Below are positions 61,701-64,000 of a stretch of DNA of 64,000 nucleotides, piece after piece. A program made the position numbers and the translations under genes. The stretch is from Scatophagus argus (taxonomy: Eukaryota; Chordata; Actinopteri; Scatophagidae): positions 9,767,774 through 9,831,773 of the forward strand of contig NC_058513.1 of the NCBI RefSeq assembly GCF_020382885.2, in the 5' to 3' direction. Under the pieces are notes generated by a model, which searched no databases, was not told the DNA's origin, and worked only from the letters and a program-made list of their open reading frames with translations. Position 1 is the stretch's first letter. Every line of letters begins with the position of its first letter.

Positions 61701-63893
61701 GAGGAAACACAAGAGGGAGTTCCTGAATACAACAATGAACCAGGGCCAGATGAAAATACAACACAAAGGTTCCTGGAAGAAGGAGATTGCAAGGAAATCC
61801 AGAACACGCAATTACCAGAAGAGGTGGAGAGCAAAGAGCTGGAGAGCTTTCAAAACAGCGACTGTGGCAGTGGAGCTGACTTTTTACTCGTGAGGGAGCA
61901 TATAGAAGAGGAACAAGAACGCACAGAAGATATTAAGAACAGCTTTGAGTTGGTGGTGGAGCAGGACACTGGAATACTGCATCTCACTGATGCTGGATTG
62001 TCAGAAGAAGGAGAAACACCACTTGCTGAACCAGTAATTCAAGGATCAGGACTTTTATTTGAGGAAGAGAAAGGACATTTATTGGTTGACTCAATGAAAG
62101 CGGTGATTGAACACTCAGAAAAAGAGTCTGAGATGCACATGGGATTAACAGATGAGACTGATGCAACAACAAAACTGCTGCGGGATGAGACTGAAGAGAT
62201 TGTGGTTGAGAAAGATGAGCTGTTATGTGATATCAAAGAAGCTGATGGTGCTGGAGATCACCAGGAGATGACAGGAGCCATAGCAGCAGAGGAAGTGGTC
62301 GGATTGGTTGATGGAACTTCAAAATTTCCAAAGGCTGAAGTGCAGAAGATAACAGAGACACACAGGGAGAGGGAAGATATTATAAACTCAGAGCAAAACA
62401 GCTGCAGGACATCAAGTTTAGTAGAAGACATTACTGAATCTGGATTCCTGAAACAGTTGGTTGAGAGTGAGCCTAAATTACCAGAGGATATTGCTGTAGA
62501 AATGCAAGATGCATCGATAGATATGGAGAAATCACATCACAGAGTTGAGAAGGAAGCAGCAGAATATGAAGTGCAGAACAAAAATGAGATTGAAATTTTA
62601 AACCTGCAGTTAGCAGAAATGGCAGCTGGACCAACTACAGAAAGGAATGAAAAAGAAAACACTTTGACTGCAGAATCTGAGTCACCAGGCACTCAAAATC
62701 AACTGTCAGCAGAATCACTTGAAATAAGCAACAAGGAGACTGAAGCATCTGGTCAATCAGTGACAAGTGACTCCGAACCAAACGATTTGACTGCGATATC
62801 AGAAGAAGAAATATCAAAACCTGTGACAGAATCAGAGGGGAGTTACGCTGAAGGATCAGTGAGCCTAGTCGGCGGACATCAGGATGTGATTGATGAAGAA
62901 ATCCTTGACTTGTGGATACAGACAGCGTTGTCGGAGGACACTGATGGCACAAAACAAGAAGGCCCTGAGCCTGGACAACAGATGGACAGAGAAATAGAGC
63001 CATCTAAGGAGGAACAAAATGAAACGTCATCAGTGCAGACAGAGAAGGATAAAGAGCAGCTTGAGGAGTCCAATTCAGGGGAATCTGAGTTAGTGAGTGA
63101 CCCAGAGATGTCTTCATCAGCAGGAGAGTCTGGGTTTTTGGACAAGTCTCCCTGGGAATGGGGTGCTCAGAACAATGAAACTCAGCTTTTGACATCATCT
63201 AGCACTGGGTCAATTCAAGGCGTATGCGACATGTTGTCTAATATGTCAGAATCCACAGACATCTCTGAACTGTCGACACACCGATCTAACTCTGAATCTC
63301 AGGAGATCTTGATGGAGGAAGCCACTGAGACAGTACAGTCAAACCTGAAAGAGGAGGAATCAGTCCCTGAGACAGGATCTCATCATCATAATTCAGGAGT
63401 TACATCATCAGAGGCAAGCCATCTCGATCAAGACCTAGATACATTGCGAGACGACACAGAAGAAGAAACTGGATCGAAGAAGGAGACTAATGCTGAGGTA
63501 ACAGACCTTGCAATGAAAACCAGCTGGAAAGATACTGTAGAAGCAGGTGCTAAGTCACTGACAGAGATGAGTACCCTTTTAAAAGCTGAAGAAATTGAAG
63601 TGGAAGATGAGCCTCTTGAAATGACTGTGTCGGACTCTCCGGAGGGAACGGAGCACACTGACTCAGGATGCTCTAGAAGTGGCTCAGAAGCTTCGTTAAA
63701 GGAGGAAATTTTATCAACAGATTCTGGATCACAAGACGGCAGCTGCACTGAATCAGAGAAGGAGTTACTGAAGTTGCCCACACTGGAGAAACCACAGACT
63801 GAACAGTCAGAAGATGATATTGATTTATTAGCTGGCCTAAATAAGGCTGAGGTGACAGAGGAGCTGACAACAGAGGCTGAAGATCAGTTGGAG
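58785..63893 (+). CDS. large acidic protein, 5' part (possibly apolipoprotein B receptor-like)
   Basis: Two exons in the window: 58785-58838 (MDNDSPVSRVERTFWTVW, GTGAGC donor) and 60156-63893, joined in phase 0, for 1264 residues. The first 35 or so residues look structured (WTVWYYITGAVNRFLSP). The rest is a low-complexity chain very rich in Glu, Asp, Ser and Thr, without cysteine pattern, signal peptide or clear internal repeat, so it is probably disordered. The large exon ends at DQLE with a GTACTG donor at 63894; reading through would stop at 63911 after only five more residues, so more exons probably follow outside the window. A short aromatic head followed by a giant Glu-rich exon is the style of apolipoprotein B receptor (APOBR), whose human gene lies near VKORC1, CD11 and ALDOA on 16p. 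The assignment is tentative. Confidence 0.7.
58839..60155. other. intron of the acidic-protein gene
   Basis: 1.3-kb intron containing a long CT/C-rich low-complexity block (58980-59092), a T-run (59219-59242) and a G-run near 59731. Short reading frames here are artefacts of these repeats. Confidence 0.65.
58980..59092. repeat. (CT)n / poly-pyrimidine low-complexity block
   Basis: Over 100 bases of almost pure C and T, with several CTCTCT runs separated by C-runs, on the plus strand of the intron. Confidence 0.95.
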
Positions 63894-64000
63894 GTACTGT
63901 TTCACATTTAACCTATTTATACATAATGCTTTATAAATTCACAAATACAAGCAGACGGTGTTACGGAGATGTTGTGAATTCAGCTGTTTTGGTCACTGCA
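63894..64000 (+). other. start of next intron of the acidic-protein gene
   Basis: GTACTG donor followed by AT-rich sequence up to the window edge. The alternative reading, a terminal exon with TAA at 63909-63911, is less likely but possible. Confidence 0.5.

Noticed and set aside
60350-63870. Several minus-strand reading frames opposite the acidic exon
   Set aside because: They are antisense shadows of a purine-rich coding exon, which lacks stop codons on the other strand by composition.
63894-63911. TAA at 63909-63911 as the true end of the acidic protein
   Set aside because: A GTACTG donor occurs at 63894 in phase 0 and only five residues would follow, so an intron is favoured; kept as a possible alternative.

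Overview
The window reads as vertebrate nuclear DNA, most likely a teleost fish. Genes are split by GT-AG introns, the background is AT-rich, and there are dispersed repeats with an ATTCTG-type tail of a kind common in fish. The species cannot be named from the sequence. All gene models below were built by hand from splice sites and reading-frame phase. Six complete models close in frame, and two more genes are cut by the window edges.

Layout. (1) 1217-1827, plus: the last two coding exons of a trypsin-like serine protease that starts outside the window. (2) 2613-7716, minus: MAP kinase 7 (ERK5), 6 coding exons, 1109 aa. (3) 9376-10425, plus: vitamin K epoxide reductase (VKORC1), 3 exons, 163 aa. 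(4) 13875-22826, plus: a polyserase, about 1485 aa. It has four almost identical intact serine protease domains, encoded by a roughly 1.5-kb tandem repeat, and a fifth divergent domain that has lost all three catalytic residues. (5) 24347-37086, minus: a leukocyte-type (CD11-like) integrin alpha chain with an inserted I domain, 30 exons, 1138 aa. (6) 39385-43137, plus: aldolase A, one non-coding and six coding exons, 363 aa. (7) 44228-48095, minus: a single-domain prostasin-like protease, 320 aa, with an unusual S1 pocket. (8) 50081-56913, plus: an immunoglobulin-superfamily protein, 13 exons, 931 aa, with a transmembrane exon in its middle and Ig-like domains on both sides. (9) 58785 onward, plus: a very acidic protein with a 3.7-kb exon, possibly apolipoprotein B receptor-like, running off the right edge.

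VKORC1, polyserase/prostasin-type proteases, a CD11-like integrin, ALDOA and possibly APOBR recall the gene content of human 16p11.2. The block is therefore probably an ancient syntenic segment joined here to MAPK7. The genes do not form one pathway. They include immune adhesion (integrin, Ig protein), membrane-anchored proteases, vitamin K recycling, glycolysis and stress signalling.

The parts most worth a second look are the Ig-superfamily gene with Ig domains after its transmembrane segment, the recent 4+1 polyserase array, and the protease with a rewired specificity pocket.
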